Positions 36,522 through 45,639 are shown, counted from the stretch's first letter. The stretch is 64,000 nucleotides of DNA from JBAXTZ01 sp037129925 (GCA_037129925.1 JBAXTZ010000008.1:1-64000), one strand, 5' to 3'. The notes: generated from the letters alone by a model not told the origin. Translations and numbers: made by a program.

Positions 36522-36563
36522 GAAAACAAATAACAGCACAGCCCCGATACCGGCGCTGTGCGC
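36522..36563 (-). terminator. Probable terminator after the CHASE4 pair
   Basis: On the minus strand GCACAGC (36561-36555) pairs with GCTGTGC (36542-36536) around a 12-nt loop, followed by TGTTATTTGTTTTC. It sits between the second CHASE4 gene and the MATE gene. Confidence 0.6.
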
Positions 36564-36580
36564 TCAAAAAACATTCCGAA

Positions 36581-37492
36581 TCAATGTCCAATATACCAGC
36601 TTAAAACTTTGTTCATATACAGTAAAACGCACAACGGTAAAACAATCGTCACGATAACCAAAACAACTACAACCCTGTCTCTCATTACATTAATATATTC
36701 GCGCAAATTTTTCTCAAAAATCATTTTGGCACCCATTACCGGGTTGTTAAATATATCCCTGATTAATAAATAACCTTCGACTAACCCGCGGTCAGATGGA
36801 GGAACAATTAATTCGCTTGCACCAACTTTTAATGAAATATCTTTACTGGCGCTCTGCGCAAGTTGTGTAAATGAAATGTCCGTAGCTTCCATTTTTACAT
36901 ATTTCAAAGAATCCAGACTACCCAAAAAATTCCCGGAAATATACGACGCAAATATCAACCAACCTGGTGAATCGCTGGCACCATTAGTCCGCGCTATCGG
37001 ACTGACAGCGATGATCATGCTGCCTCCGGCAGCTTTGATAATTCCATTTAACGTGCCAGCGGAGCTGGCATAGGCCTTGATAGCACGCGGAGTGAGCATG
37101 CTGGCTAGCTCGCTGGGTATTGCTATGTCTTTTCCGGCAACATAGTCATAACCACGCGAAAACGTAATCTGTCCGTCATTTTTCAAAAAAACGATGAAGT
37201 TAATTTTGTTAGTCCGAAACATATTAGTATCAAGATTTGAATTGATATATTCGCCGGTAGGCTTACTCATGAAATTGTATGATTCATCCCAAATTGACCA
37301 ATCCTGCGCGCGCACCAGCAATTCTTTTTGTTTCTCGTCAATTGCCGCGCTAATATAGCCCATCTCTTGTTTGAGCGCCACCATTTCTAAATTGTAAGCA
37401 TAATAATTCATTATCATAACGACGCTCGCAGTAGTGGCTGTCATCATGAAAAAAACTACCAGCGCCATCCAAATCAAAAATGTTCGTTTCAT
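36581..37492 (-). CDS. CHASE4 sensor protein without output domain (copy 2)
   Basis: A 303-residue membrane protein with two membrane segments (about 6-30 and 272-294) enclosing a periplasmic CHASE4 domain. The family signature is clear: RAQDWSIWDESYNFM at 61-75 and VFLKNDGQITFSRGYD at 101-116. After the second segment only about 10 residues remain, so there is no HAMP, GGDEF, EAL, kinase or MCP domain. The ATG at 37492 is 11 nt after the paralogue's stop, with a weak GGTG site; a 15-codon extension overlapping the paralogue was rejected. CHASE4 normally senses small ligands for diguanylate cyclases or kinases. Partner unknown. Confidence 0.82.
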   Translation of the reverse strand: MKRTFLIWMALVVFFMMTATTASVVMIMNYYAYNLEMVALKQEMGYISAAIDEKQKELLVRAQDWSIWDESYNFMSKPTGEYINSNLDTNMFRTNKINFIVFLKNDGQITFSRGYDYVAGKDIAIPSELASMLTPRAIKAYASSAGTLNGIIKAAGGSMIIAVSPIARTNGASDSPGWLIFASYISGNFLGSLDSLKYVKMEATDISFTQLAQSASKDISLKVGASELIVPPSDRGLVEGYLLIRDIFNNPVMGAKMIFEKNLREYINVMRDRVVVVLVIVTIVLPLCVLLYMNKVLSWYIGH

Positions 37493-37502
37493 AACACCAT
37501 CA

Positions 37503-38405
37503 CTATTCTTCGATATATTTAAACAGGTTGCCAACAACGAAATAAAAACCGCTAATTAATAAAATAACAACAATCAAAGTAATTCCCAATGCATAAATCA
37601 TGTATTGATTTTGATTTTGCATAACCGAGCGCGGCAAATCAATACGCAGTCCGGAAATCGGATTTTTGCTGATATCTTTCAACAAAAATAAACCACTTAC
37701 ACTACTATCGCTATTATATTTGATTGCAACATCAGTACCATCATCAAGTTTAACACTTATGCCCGCATCTTTGGCTAAATCAAAAAAGTCGCGAGAATCT
37801 AAAGACGTATGCGTATTCTTGATCTGATTAAGAACTTTGAAGTAGTTTTCATCTATATCTGCTGCAAAAACTACCCAGCCATTTGATATTGCCCGCTTGT
37901 TATTAGTATTTACCGGAACGGCTGCTATCGCCAATACTTTGTCAGCGATTTTGACATAACCAGAGACAACGCCCGAGCTATCGGCAAATGTTTCTAAAAC
38001 TTTAGGTGATAACTTCTTAATCAAATCATTAGGCACTGAAATAGTCTGTTTGCTTAGTAAATCATAGCCAGAAGCTGTCAAAATGCGTCCATCTTTCGAA
38101 AGACAAATTATATAATTAACCCCGACGTTGATAAAAGTATTCTCGTGAAAGTTGTTCACAAAGCTGGGATTTTTGCCTTGAAGATAATAATACATATCAT
38201 CCCAAATTGCCCAATCCTTGGTTTTGTTAACAAAGTCCTGTTGCTTTGTCAGCAACAAGCTGTCAAACATCTCTAATTGTTGCTTCAAAACTACGCGCTC
38301 AAGTGACACTAGCATTTGTTTAAGTAAAAAAGTACTCGAAAAAGCCAATATCGCCGCGATGATTACTAATAAAATTAAATACTTTACATAGATTCTCCGC
38401 TTCAT
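37503..38405 (-). CDS. CHASE4 sensor protein without output domain (copy 1)
   Basis: Paralogue of the next gene: 300 residues, membrane segments at about 9-30 and 268-292, and a periplasmic CHASE4 domain with KTKDWAIWDDMYYYL and CLSKDGRILTASGYD. Both copies also share a C-terminal (L)IRDI/LLKDI-xNP motif before the last segment. The cytoplasmic tail is NLFKYIEE, too short for a signalling domain. It starts 12 nt after murA, so it may be co-transcribed with murA. Confidence 0.82.
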   Translation of the reverse strand: MKRRIYVKYLILLVIIAAILAFSSTFLLKQMLVSLERVVLKQQLEMFDSLLLTKQQDFVNKTKDWAIWDDMYYYLQGKNPSFVNNFHENTFINVGVNYIICLSKDGRILTASGYDLLSKQTISVPNDLIKKLSPKVLETFADSSGVVSGYVKIADKVLAIAAVPVNTNNKRAISNGWVVFAADIDENYFKVLNQIKNTHTSLDSRDFFDLAKDAGISVKLDDGTDVAIKYNSDSSVSGLFLLKDISKNPISGLRIDLPRSVMQNQNQYMIYALGITLIVVILLISGFYFVVGNLFKYIEE

Positions 38406-38417
38406 GTCACCTCCGTT

Positions 38418-39686
38418 TTAGTCTTCGAAGTGTTCACGGCTAATCTGAGCGCCAACGTTACGCAATTTATTTACCAGTCGGTCATAGCCGCGGTCAATAT
38501 GATGAATATTTCCGACAGAAGTTTCTCCGGTCGCTGCTAATCCTGCCAAAATCATTGCCGCCCCAGCTCGCAAATCGGTGGCTTTAACTGAGCAACCGGT
38601 GAGTTCTTTTACGCCGGTTGTATACGCGCTATGTCCTTCAATATGAACATTGGCGCCCATACGCTTAAATTCGTCTACATGCATAAAGCGATTTTCGAAA
38701 ACAGTCTCGGTAACACAACTCTTTCCCTCAGCCAACGTCATGAGCGCCATGAACTGTGCCTGCATATCAGTTGGAAATCCCGGATAAGGCAAAGTCGTGA
38801 CATCGACTGCCCGATAACTATCTGCACCGGTCACGGTTACACCAAAGACATCTTCTTCAATCCGAACTCCAGCTTCACGTAGTTTGGCAATTACCGGTAC
38901 TAAATGCTCGCACAACACGTTTTCCAACCGCAGCTGACCGCGGGTAATGGCGGCGGCAATCATATAGGTTCCTGCCTCAATCCGGTCAGGGATAATAGTG
39001 TGATTTGTTCCGTGAAGCTTAGTAACCCCGTCGATACGGATAACATTAGTTCCTGCGCCACGAACACGCGCGCCCATTGTGTTTAAGCAGTTCGCAAGGT
39101 CGACAATTTCCGGTTCCTTGGCAGCGTTTTCAATAAGAGTAGTACCGCTCGCCAAAGTTGCAGCCATCATGATGTTTTCTGTAGCGCCAACGCTTGGGAA
39201 ATCTAAATAAATATTATTGCCAGTCAAACCGTTTGGCGCAACTGCCTCAATAGTTCCGTAGTCCAGAGTAATCTTCGCGCCAAGCGCTTCAAATCCCTTC
39301 AGGTGTAAATCCATCGGACGGCTACCGATCGCACAGCCGCCGGGCAAAGCTATTCTGCACCGCCCGAATCGGGCGAGCAGTGGCCCTAATATTAAATTGG
39401 AAGCCCGCATTTTTCGAACCAGTTCATAAGGCGCTTCCAAACTGCTGATTTTCGAGCTGTCAATTGTTAGTGTTTCACGCTCAACATCAAAATGTACCGG
39501 CGCTCCCAGATGACGAATGACATCCGAAATCGTATTTACATCGCACAGATTAGCAACTTCTTCCAAAACACTCGGTGTTTCTCCTAACAAAACAGCCGGT
39601 ATTATTGTCAGAACTGCGTTTTTGGCGCCGCTGATTTTTATCGTCCCATTTAGCGGCGTTCCGCCACGAATGATTAGCTTTTCCAA
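38418..39686 (-). CDS. murA: UDP-N-acetylglucosamine 1-carboxyvinyltransferase
   Basis: First committed step of peptidoglycan synthesis: transfers enolpyruvate from PEP to UDP-GlcNAc. The EPT fold starts MEKLIIRGGTPLNGTIKISGAKNA, and the active-site loop is LPGGCAIGSRPMD with the catalytic Cys (the fosfomycin target) near residue 115. 422 residues is normal. It starts with TTG at 39686 after AGGAGGG. It lies just downstream of atpC behind its own promoter; an atp-murA neighbourhood is common in Firmicutes. Confidence 0.97.
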   Translation of the reverse strand: MEKLIIRGGTPLNGTIKISGAKNAVLTIIPAVLLGETPSVLEEVANLCDVNTISDVIRHLGAPVHFDVERETLTIDSSKISSLEAPYELVRKMRASNLILGPLLARFGRCRIALPGGCAIGSRPMDLHLKGFEALGAKITLDYGTIEAVAPNGLTGNNIYLDFPSVGATENIMMAATLASGTTLIENAAKEPEIVDLANCLNTMGARVRGAGTNVIRIDGVTKLHGTNHTIIPDRIEAGTYMIAAAITRGQLRLENVLCEHLVPVIAKLREAGVRIEEDVFGVTVTGADSYRAVDVTTLPYPGFPTDMQAQFMALMTLAEGKSCVTETVFENRFMHVDEFKRMGANVHIEGHSAYTTGVKELTGCSVKATDLRAGAAMILAGLAATGETSVGNIHHIDRGYDRLVNKLRNVGAQISREHFED

Positions 39687-39716
39687 CTATACCCTCCTAA
39701 GTCCAAGTAAGTAGGG

Positions 39717-39744
39717 ATATTACCATCATAGTTTAACCTAACAA
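39717..39744 (-). promoter_or_regulatory. Probable murA promoter
   Basis: Minus-strand TTGTTA (39744-39739), a 16-nt spacer and TAATAT (39722-39717), with TG one base before the -10 element. It lies between the atpC terminator and the murA ribosome binding site. Confidence 0.5.
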
Positions 39745-39757
39745 GTGTAATTTTTCA

Positions 39758-39795
39758 AACAAAATATCCGTCCGCATAGAAAACGGACGGATATG
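39758..39795 (-). terminator. Rho-independent terminator after atpC
   Basis: On the minus strand an 11-bp perfect stem ATATCCGTCCG / CGGACGGATAT (39794-39784 with 39774-39764) has a 9-nt loop and is followed by TTTGTTTG. It lies just after the atpC stop and ends the ATP synthase operon. Confidence 0.88.
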
Positions 39796-39801
39796 ATTTA
39801 A

Positions 39802-40209
39802 TTAGTGTTTTGCCGTTACAATGCTTAGCCGTACTTGAGCTCGTTTGCGTGCATGGCGCCAAATTTCAATTTCGCGTTCATCAGTTGTTTTCTCAAGTTC
39901 CGCTTCGGCCTTTGCCAACGCTCTCTTTGATCTGCCAACATCGACATTCTCTGCTAATTCAGCTGTTGCAGTCATAATAACTATTTTACCATCACTGACA
40001 TTCATTATTCCGCCACTAATAGCCATTTTGTGTTCACCTTCAGACGTTAGTATACGCAATGACCAAATGTCCAACGCGGCTACCAACGGTACATGACCGG
40101 GTAATATTCCGACATCGCCATCCAATGCCCGAGCAATAACCATATTAACATCACCGGAAAAAGCCGAACGCGACGGAGTAATTACATCTAATCTAATTGT
40201 ACTGGCCAT
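39802..40209 (-). CDS. atpC: ATP synthase subunit epsilon
   Basis: Central-stalk regulatory subunit, 135 residues. It has an N-terminal beta sandwich (IRLDVITPSRSAFSGDVNMV, DGDVGILPGHVPLVAAL, AISGGIMNVSDGKIVIMTATAE) and a C-terminal helical hairpin (RSKRALAKAEAELEK) that can inhibit the enzyme in relatives. Last gene of the operon, 3 nt after atpD and followed by a terminator. Confidence 0.95.
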   Translation of the reverse strand: MASTIRLDVITPSRSAFSGDVNMVIARALDGDVGILPGHVPLVAALDIWSLRILTSEGEHKMAISGGIMNVSDGKIVIMTATAELAENVDVGRSKRALAKAEAELEKTTDEREIEIWRHARKRAQVRLSIVTAKH

Positions 40210-40212
40210 TGA

Positions 40213-41622
40213 TTACGCCCCCTTTAATTTTCGCGCCTCTTCAACCGCGTCATCAATAGTGCCAACCATCAGAAAAGCTTGTTCCGGCAAACCATCATGC
40301 TTGCCTTCCAATATTTCTTTAAAGCCGCGAATGGATTCTTTTAGCGAAACATATTTGCCTTTCATGCCGGTAAACTGCTCGGCAACAAAAAACGGTTGGC
40401 TAAAGAAACGTTCCATTTTTCGAGCGCGAGAAACAATAGCCTTGTCTTCGTCGCTCAACTCTTCCATACCGAGAATGGCAATAATATCCTGTAGCTCTTT
40501 ATAGCGTTGCAATACTGCCTGAACTCCGCGGGCAACGTTATAATGCTCTTCGCCAACGATATTCGGATCAAGCATCCGTGAAGTTGAATCCAACGGGTCA
40601 ACAGCTGGATAAATTCCCTTTTCAGTGATCGCGCGATTCAAAACTGTTTTGGCATCGAGATGGGTAAATGTCGCGGCTGGCGCCGGGTCAGTCAAGTCAT
40701 CGGCCGGCACGTAAACTGCTTGCACCGAAGTAACGGAACCGGTTTTCGTCGAAGTAATTCGTTCTTCAAGCGAGCCGATATCAGTTGCCAACGTCGGTTG
40801 ATAACCAACTGCTGACGGCATCCGGCCAAGTGTAGCTGACACTTCCGAACCAGCTTGAATAAATCGGAATATATTGTCGATAAATAACAACACGTCCTGC
40901 CCCTGCGTATCGCGGAAATATTCCGCCATCGTCAAGCCGGTCAACGCCACTCGCATACGCGCGCCTGGTGGTTCATTCATCTGCCCGAACACCATTGCAG
41001 TTTTGTTAATAACTCCGGACTCGGTCATCTCTACCCACAGGTCGTTTCCTTCACGAGTACGCTCGCCAACACCGGTGAATACAGAATAGCCACCATGTTC
41101 AGTTGCAATGTTACGAATCAATTCCTGAATCAAAACAGTTTTACCAACACCGGCGCCGCCGAATAAACCAATTTTACCGCCTTTTGAATACGGCGCAATT
41201 AAGTCGATGACTTTGATTCCGGTCTCCAAAATCGTTGCGGAAGTGTCGAGGTCTTCAAATTTCGGAGCCTCTCGATGAATTGGCCATAAGGCATCGGCGA
41301 CAATTTCCGCCGGATTATCATCAATAGCTTGACCGAGTACATTAAATACCCGTCCCAAACAACCAGCGCCAACTGGTACGCGAATCGGTTCACCAGTATC
41401 AATTACTTCAGTGCCTCTGGTAAGACCGTCGGTAGAAGACATGGATATACAGCGTACGACATTATCCCCTAAATGCTGCATAACTTCTGCAACAAGGTTA
41501 ATTGGAAACTCTTTGCTATCGCTCACAACTTTTAAAGCAGTATAAATCGCCGGCAGATGTTCTGATCTAAATTCGACGTCAATTACCGGACCGATTACTT
41601 GTGTTACTTTACCTTTATTCAA
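40213..41622 (-). CDS. atpD: ATP synthase subunit beta
   Basis: Catalytic subunit of F1, 469 residues. The Walker A motif GGAGVGKTVLIQE is near 152-164, the catalytic Glu is in GERTREGNDL, and the family motif PSAVGYQPTLATDIG follows. The start is TTG at 41622 with AGGAGG upstream. It lies 35 nt after atpG. Confidence 0.98.
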   Translation of the reverse strand: MNKGKVTQVIGPVIDVEFRSEHLPAIYTALKVVSDSKEFPINLVAEVMQHLGDNVVRCISMSSTDGLTRGTEVIDTGEPIRVPVGAGCLGRVFNVLGQAIDDNPAEIVADALWPIHREAPKFEDLDTSATILETGIKVIDLIAPYSKGGKIGLFGGAGVGKTVLIQELIRNIATEHGGYSVFTGVGERTREGNDLWVEMTESGVINKTAMVFGQMNEPPGARMRVALTGLTMAEYFRDTQGQDVLLFIDNIFRFIQAGSEVSATLGRMPSAVGYQPTLATDIGSLEERITSTKTGSVTSVQAVYVPADDLTDPAPAATFTHLDAKTVLNRAITEKGIYPAVDPLDSTSRMLDPNIVGEEHYNVARGVQAVLQRYKELQDIIAILGMEELSDEDKAIVSRARKMERFFSQPFFVAEQFTGMKGKYVSLKESIRGFKEILEGKHDGLPEQAFLMVGTIDDAVEEARKLKGA

Positions 41623-41657
41623 GACTATTCCTCCTGCCAGACAACTTGCCTGAGCAA

Positions 41658-42674
41658 TTATTTTAGCGCTTCTGCGCCGGACACTATTTCCGCTAACTCA
41701 TTAGTAATTGCAGCCTGACGGACTTTGTTATAGTTGAGTACTAACTCGGTAATCAACTCTTTAGCATTATCCGTAGCTGCGCCCATAGCTGTCATCCTTG
41801 AACCCAATTCACTGGCTGAACTTTGAGTGAGTGCAGTAAACAATAGCACTTCAACGTATCGCGGCATCAAATATTCAAATACACTTTGCGAATCAGGAGT
41901 GAAAATCATATTGTGCTCGACATCGCCGACATCATTTCGTATTTCTACCGGCAACACTTGTATCGTAAGCGGGTTAGTGCGCACCGGCGAGTGAAATCTA
42001 GTGGCTACAACATATACTTCATCATACAACTCTGCTAAATAGCCTTCAATAACATCACGGGCAATTCGAGACGCGTCACTAAAAGTAGGTCGCTCGGAAA
42101 AACCAGTATATTCCCGTAAAACGTTGTAGTTGCGTTTCTTAAAATACTGAGTGGCTTTTTTGCCGACGGTGAATAAACAAACTTCTGCAGACCGACTTTT
42201 TTCGCTAAGCTTTGCAATCGCGTCATCAAGAAATTCGCCACCGGCGATTTTTCGATCGGCCCGCTGCGTAGTTCCGGCGGAACGTTTGATTCTGCGTCCG
42301 CCGAATTTTGTCATTCGCGCCTCAGGGGCGTTGAACTTAGCCAGTTCTTCTTCGGCTGTAGCAATATGCTTAAGAACTTCCTTAAACAAATTTGAATTAT
42401 ATGCGCCTGCTAAGCCTTTGTCTGAACTTAACACTACGAAAGCTACCCGTTCCGGCGTTCTCTTCGCCAAAAACGGATGGTCAACAATATCGTTACACGA
42501 TGCAATCATGCTCGAAATAGTACGCACGACCGTCACACCATATGGAAAGCTTGTAGCCGCCCGCTCCTGCGCCCGGCGCAACCTGGATGCCGCAATCATT
42601 TCCATAGCGTTAGTAATCTTGAAAATACTCTGGACGCTACGGATGCGGAGACGAATATCCCTTGCACTCGCCAT
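41658..42674 (-). CDS. atpG: ATP synthase subunit gamma with internal insertion
   Basis: Rotor shaft of F1. The N-terminus (MASARDIRLRIRSVQSIFKITNAMEMIAASRLRRAQ) and the C-terminal helix (LSSASELGSRMTAMGAATDNA type) match the family well. At 338 residues it is about 50 longer than usual (roughly 285-290). The extra sequence is a charged, partly basic stretch at about residues 104-160 (EEELAKFNAPEARMTK, KFGGRRIKRSAGTTQRADRK), between the GLAGAYNSNLFKEVL strand/helix and the VCLFTVGKKATQYFKKRNY segment. It is not at the site of the cyanobacterial/plastid regulatory insert. Frame is intact. Confidence 0.95.
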   Translation of the reverse strand: MASARDIRLRIRSVQSIFKITNAMEMIAASRLRRAQERAATSFPYGVTVVRTISSMIASCNDIVDHPFLAKRTPERVAFVVLSSDKGLAGAYNSNLFKEVLKHIATAEEELAKFNAPEARMTKFGGRRIKRSAGTTQRADRKIAGGEFLDDAIAKLSEKSRSAEVCLFTVGKKATQYFKKRNYNVLREYTGFSERPTFSDASRIARDVIEGYLAELYDEVYVVATRFHSPVRTNPLTIQVLPVEIRNDVGDVEHNMIFTPDSQSVFEYLMPRYVEVLLFTALTQSSASELGSRMTAMGAATDNAKELITELVLNYNKVRQAAITNELAEIVSGAEALK

Positions 42675-42680
42675 GATTCA

Positions 42681-44219
42681 TCACCTCACATCTGTTGAAG
42701 CGCTATGCGTATCAGCCACAAAAGAATCGGTAAACTCTTTTATTGCCTTTTTCAAAGTTTCTTCACAATCATCGTCCAAAACTTTTTTCTCGCGAATCGA
42801 TTTCAATACTTCGGCATAGTTCGCACGCAAAAAGCGCAAGAAACCGTCTTCAAATTTCAGCACAGCCTCAACCGGAACAACATCCAAATATCGATTAACT
42901 CCACAATAGATGATTGCCACCTGTTCTTCAACCGGCATTGGTCGATATTGAGCTTGCTTTAACAACTCAGTCATACGCCGACCAAGGTCTAGCTGCATGG
43001 TCGTGGCCTTATCTAAATCGGAGCCAAATTGAGCAAATGCTGCCAATTCTCGAAATTGCGCCATAGTCATCCGCAACCGTCCGGCTACTTGTTTCATAGC
43101 TTTTATTTGCGCTGAACCACCAACGCGAGAAACAGAAATACCGGCGTTTACCGCTGGGCGAATACCCGAGTAAAATAATTCGCTCTCGAGAAATATCTGT
43201 CCATCAGTAATCGAAATAACATTTGTCGGAATATATGCCGATACGTCTCCGGCTTGGGTTTCGATTATCGGCAAAGCCGTTAATGAGCCTGAACCCATTT
43301 CTTTAGACAATTTCGCTGCTCGCTCTAATAAACGGGAGTGTAAATAAAAAACGTCGCCCGGATAAGCTTCGCGCCCGGGTGGTCGTCTAAGCAACAATGA
43401 CATCGCACGATACGCCTGAGCGTGCTTGGATAAATCATCATATACGCACAACGCATGCTGTCCTTTAAACATGAAGTATTCACCCATTGCGCAACCGGCA
43501 TAAGGGGCAATATACTGCAACGGAGCGCTGTCAGCTGCCGATGCGACAACAACTATTGAGTGCGCCATAGCGCCATTTTCTTCCAAAATATTTACTAAGC
43601 GCGCAACGGTTGATGCCTTTTGACCAATTGCTACATAAATACAAATAACACCTAAACCGTTTTGGTTGATAATTGTATCAATCGCAATCGCTGTCTTTCC
43701 GGTTTGGCGGTCGCCGATGATCAGCTCGCGCTGCCCTCTGCCAATTGGTATCATCGAGTCTATAGCTTTAATACCGGTTTGTAGCGGCTCGCGTACTGAT
43801 TGTCGCTTGGAGATACCTGGTGCCAAAAATTCCATCGGGCGATACTCGGTAATGTTAATCGGACCCTTCCCATCAATAGGCTGTCCCAAGGCATCCACTA
43901 CCCTGCCGATCAAAGCTTCGCCAACAGGAACAGATATTATTTTTCCGGTGCGCCGAACTGTGTCCTGCTCTTTTACTATTTCCTCACCACCGAGCAGAAC
44001 TGCGCCGACATGTTCTTCTTCCAGATTAAGAACCAAACCGAAAACGTTATTAGGAAATTCCAATAACTCTCCTGCCATCGCTTTACTAAGACCATAAATT
44101 CGGGCAACTCCGTCACCAACTGAAATTACAGTACCAACTTCATCAATGCTGATTTCGGCGCTGTAATTTTCTATTTGCTGTTTTAAAATCGCAGTAATTT
44201 CTTCAGGTCTAATATTCAT
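42681..44219 (-). CDS. atpA: ATP synthase subunit alpha
   Basis: Non-catalytic nucleotide-binding F1 subunit, 512 residues. The P-loop is GDRQTGKTAIAIDTI (about 169-183) and the family motif PAVNAGISVSRVGGSAQ is near 362-378. It starts MNIRPEEITAILKQQIENY. It lies 32 nt after atpH and 6 nt before atpG in the standard bacterial order. Confidence 0.98.
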   Translation of the reverse strand: MNIRPEEITAILKQQIENYSAEISIDEVGTVISVGDGVARIYGLSKAMAGELLEFPNNVFGLVLNLEEEHVGAVLLGGEEIVKEQDTVRRTGKIISVPVGEALIGRVVDALGQPIDGKGPINITEYRPMEFLAPGISKRQSVREPLQTGIKAIDSMIPIGRGQRELIIGDRQTGKTAIAIDTIINQNGLGVICIYVAIGQKASTVARLVNILEENGAMAHSIVVVASAADSAPLQYIAPYAGCAMGEYFMFKGQHALCVYDDLSKHAQAYRAMSLLLRRPPGREAYPGDVFYLHSRLLERAAKLSKEMGSGSLTALPIIETQAGDVSAYIPTNVISITDGQIFLESELFYSGIRPAVNAGISVSRVGGSAQIKAMKQVAGRLRMTMAQFRELAAFAQFGSDLDKATTMQLDLGRRMTELLKQAQYRPMPVEEQVAIIYCGVNRYLDVVPVEAVLKFEDGFLRFLRANYAEVLKSIREKKVLDDDCEETLKKAIKEFTDSFVADTHSASTDVR

Positions 44220-44251
44220 CTGCCGTTATCACCTCTTCAGGCCCCTGCCTG

Positions 44252-44791
44252 TTATTTTCCATTTAACAATGTTTTGATGTTCTCCAAGCGGCGTTTAATG
44301 GTTCCATCATAACACACATCATCAACGCGCAATGAAAAGCCGCCAATAATTGAAACATCAACAACTTGCTCAATTATCGACGTTTTTCCGGTTAACTGTT
44401 TAATGCGGTCAGCAATCACTGCCACGGCGGAATCTGCCAATCGCTCAGCAGTAATAAGTTGACCAACTAAAAGATTTCGCTCGTCGTTTGCATAGGCTTT
44501 GTAAAGTCGGACTATATCATAAATGCAGTCTTCACGCCGCTTTTCAGCAAGAACTTTTAAAAACGATACAAATATATTCGAGCAGTTTTTAGAAAATATT
44601 GCTTCAAATACATTGATTTTGGTCTTTACCGAAATTCCGGGATTAAAAAACATCGCCGCAAAATCCTTATCAGCTGAGAAAATTTCAGCTAAAGCCATTA
44701 ACTCTTTTTCGACAGTATCAAGCAAACCTTTTTCCTTCGCAGCCGCACAAAGAGCTCGGGCATATTTCGGCGAAACTTGGTTAGTTGACAT
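44252..44791 (-). CDS. atpH: ATP synthase subunit delta
   Basis: Peripheral-stalk subunit joining F1 to subunit b, 179 residues. The N-terminal helical domain contains VSPKYARALCAAAKEKG and the C-terminal part includes GGFSLRVDDVCYDGTIKRRLENIK. The ATG at 44791 follows AGGTGAG directly after the atpF stop; a longer form overlapping atpF was rejected. Confidence 0.95.
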   Translation of the reverse strand: MSTNQVSPKYARALCAAAKEKGLLDTVEKELMALAEIFSADKDFAAMFFNPGISVKTKINVFEAIFSKNCSNIFVSFLKVLAEKRREDCIYDIVRLYKAYANDERNLLVGQLITAERLADSAVAVIADRIKQLTGKTSIIEQVVDVSIIGGFSLRVDDVCYDGTIKRRLENIKTLLNGK

Positions 44792-44792
44792 T

Positions 44793-45287
44793 TTACTCAC
44801 CTGCCGAATCAAAATTAAGCTTGCTTACATAATCATTGATCATGCGCTCATTATCGGCAACATTGATTTCGCGCCCTAGTACTTTTGCCGCGCAATCAAT
44901 GCTTAAGCTGACGATTTGCGAACGAACTTCCAAAAACATTTTTTCGCGTTCGCGGGCGATTTCTTCTTGAACCTGTTTTAGAAGTTTTGCATTTTCCGAC
45001 CTGGTAATGTTTAATACATCGTCCTTGGCGGATTCTGCCTGTTGCACAGCCTTATCCAAAATCTGTTGCGCTTGTTTACGGGCATCGTTTAGTTGACGCT
45101 GATAGTCACGTTTCAACTCCTCGGCCAAATTGCGATCTTTTTCAGCATTATCCAAATCATTGGCGATTTTGTCCGAACGCTCCTGCATCATTTTCATGAT
45201 CGGCTTATATGCAATAAATGAAAGAATTACCACCATCAACAAAAAATTGATTATTTGCACGACAATCGTGCCGTTAATATCTAACAA
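44793..45287 (-). CDS. atpF: ATP synthase subunit b
   Basis: Peripheral-stalk membrane subunit, 164 residues, with an N-terminal membrane helix (VVQIINFLLMVVILSFIAYKP) followed by a long charged coiled coil (ERSDKIANDLDNAEKDR onward). Only one b gene is present, so the stalk is presumably a homodimer. Confidence 0.95.
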   Translation of the reverse strand: MLDINGTIVVQIINFLLMVVILSFIAYKPIMKMMQERSDKIANDLDNAEKDRNLAEELKRDYQRQLNDARKQAQQILDKAVQQAESAKDDVLNITRSENAKLLKQVQEEIAREREKMFLEVRSQIVSLSIDCAAKVLGREINVADNERMINDYVSKLNFDSAGE

Positions 45288-45329
45288 AGTTTCCCCCCCT
45301 TTGCTTGGTTTGGGATTATGAACAGAAAA

Positions 45330-45581
45330 TTACTTCGCAAGCGGATTAGCGTATAACAAGATGAAGGCGATAACGACCGCGATAATTGGCACTGCCTCAA
45401 TCAAACCAACTGAGATCAGCATGTTAGTAAGAATTGTACCTTTGGCTTCAGGTTGACGTGCCATGCTCTCGACTGCTTTACTAGTTACCAATCCGTCACC
45501 GATACCTGCGCCGATTGCGGCTAGTCCGACCACGATTGCTGCTGCGATTGCAGTTGCTCCGGCAATAATTGCATGCTCCAT
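45330..45581 (-). CDS. atpE: ATP synthase subunit c
   Basis: Proteolipid of the Fo rotor ring, 83 residues, two membrane helices joined by the polar loop ARQPEAKG. Helix 1 carries GAGIGDG with Asp29 at the position of Gln32 in the sodium-type Ilyobacter ring. Helix 2 has the ion-binding Glu62 in LIEAVPI, followed by Ala63 rather than the Ser/Thr of Na+ rings. This pattern is closer to proton-coupled rings such as that of Bacillus PS3, so proton coupling is the better guess. Confidence 0.96.
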   Translation of the reverse strand: MEHAIIAGATAIAAAIVVGLAAIGAGIGDGLVTSKAVESMARQPEAKGTILTNMLISVGLIEAVPIIAVVIAFILLYANPLAK

Positions 45582-45639
45582 AAGTAGAAAATCCTCCTAA
45601 ATAATAATTATATGCTTGTCCGTCAATGACGGTCAAAAC

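Noticed and set aside
41658..42674. Idea that the gamma insertion is the chloroplast-type redox switch
   Set aside because: It is in the N-terminal half, not at the plastid position, and has no Cys pair.
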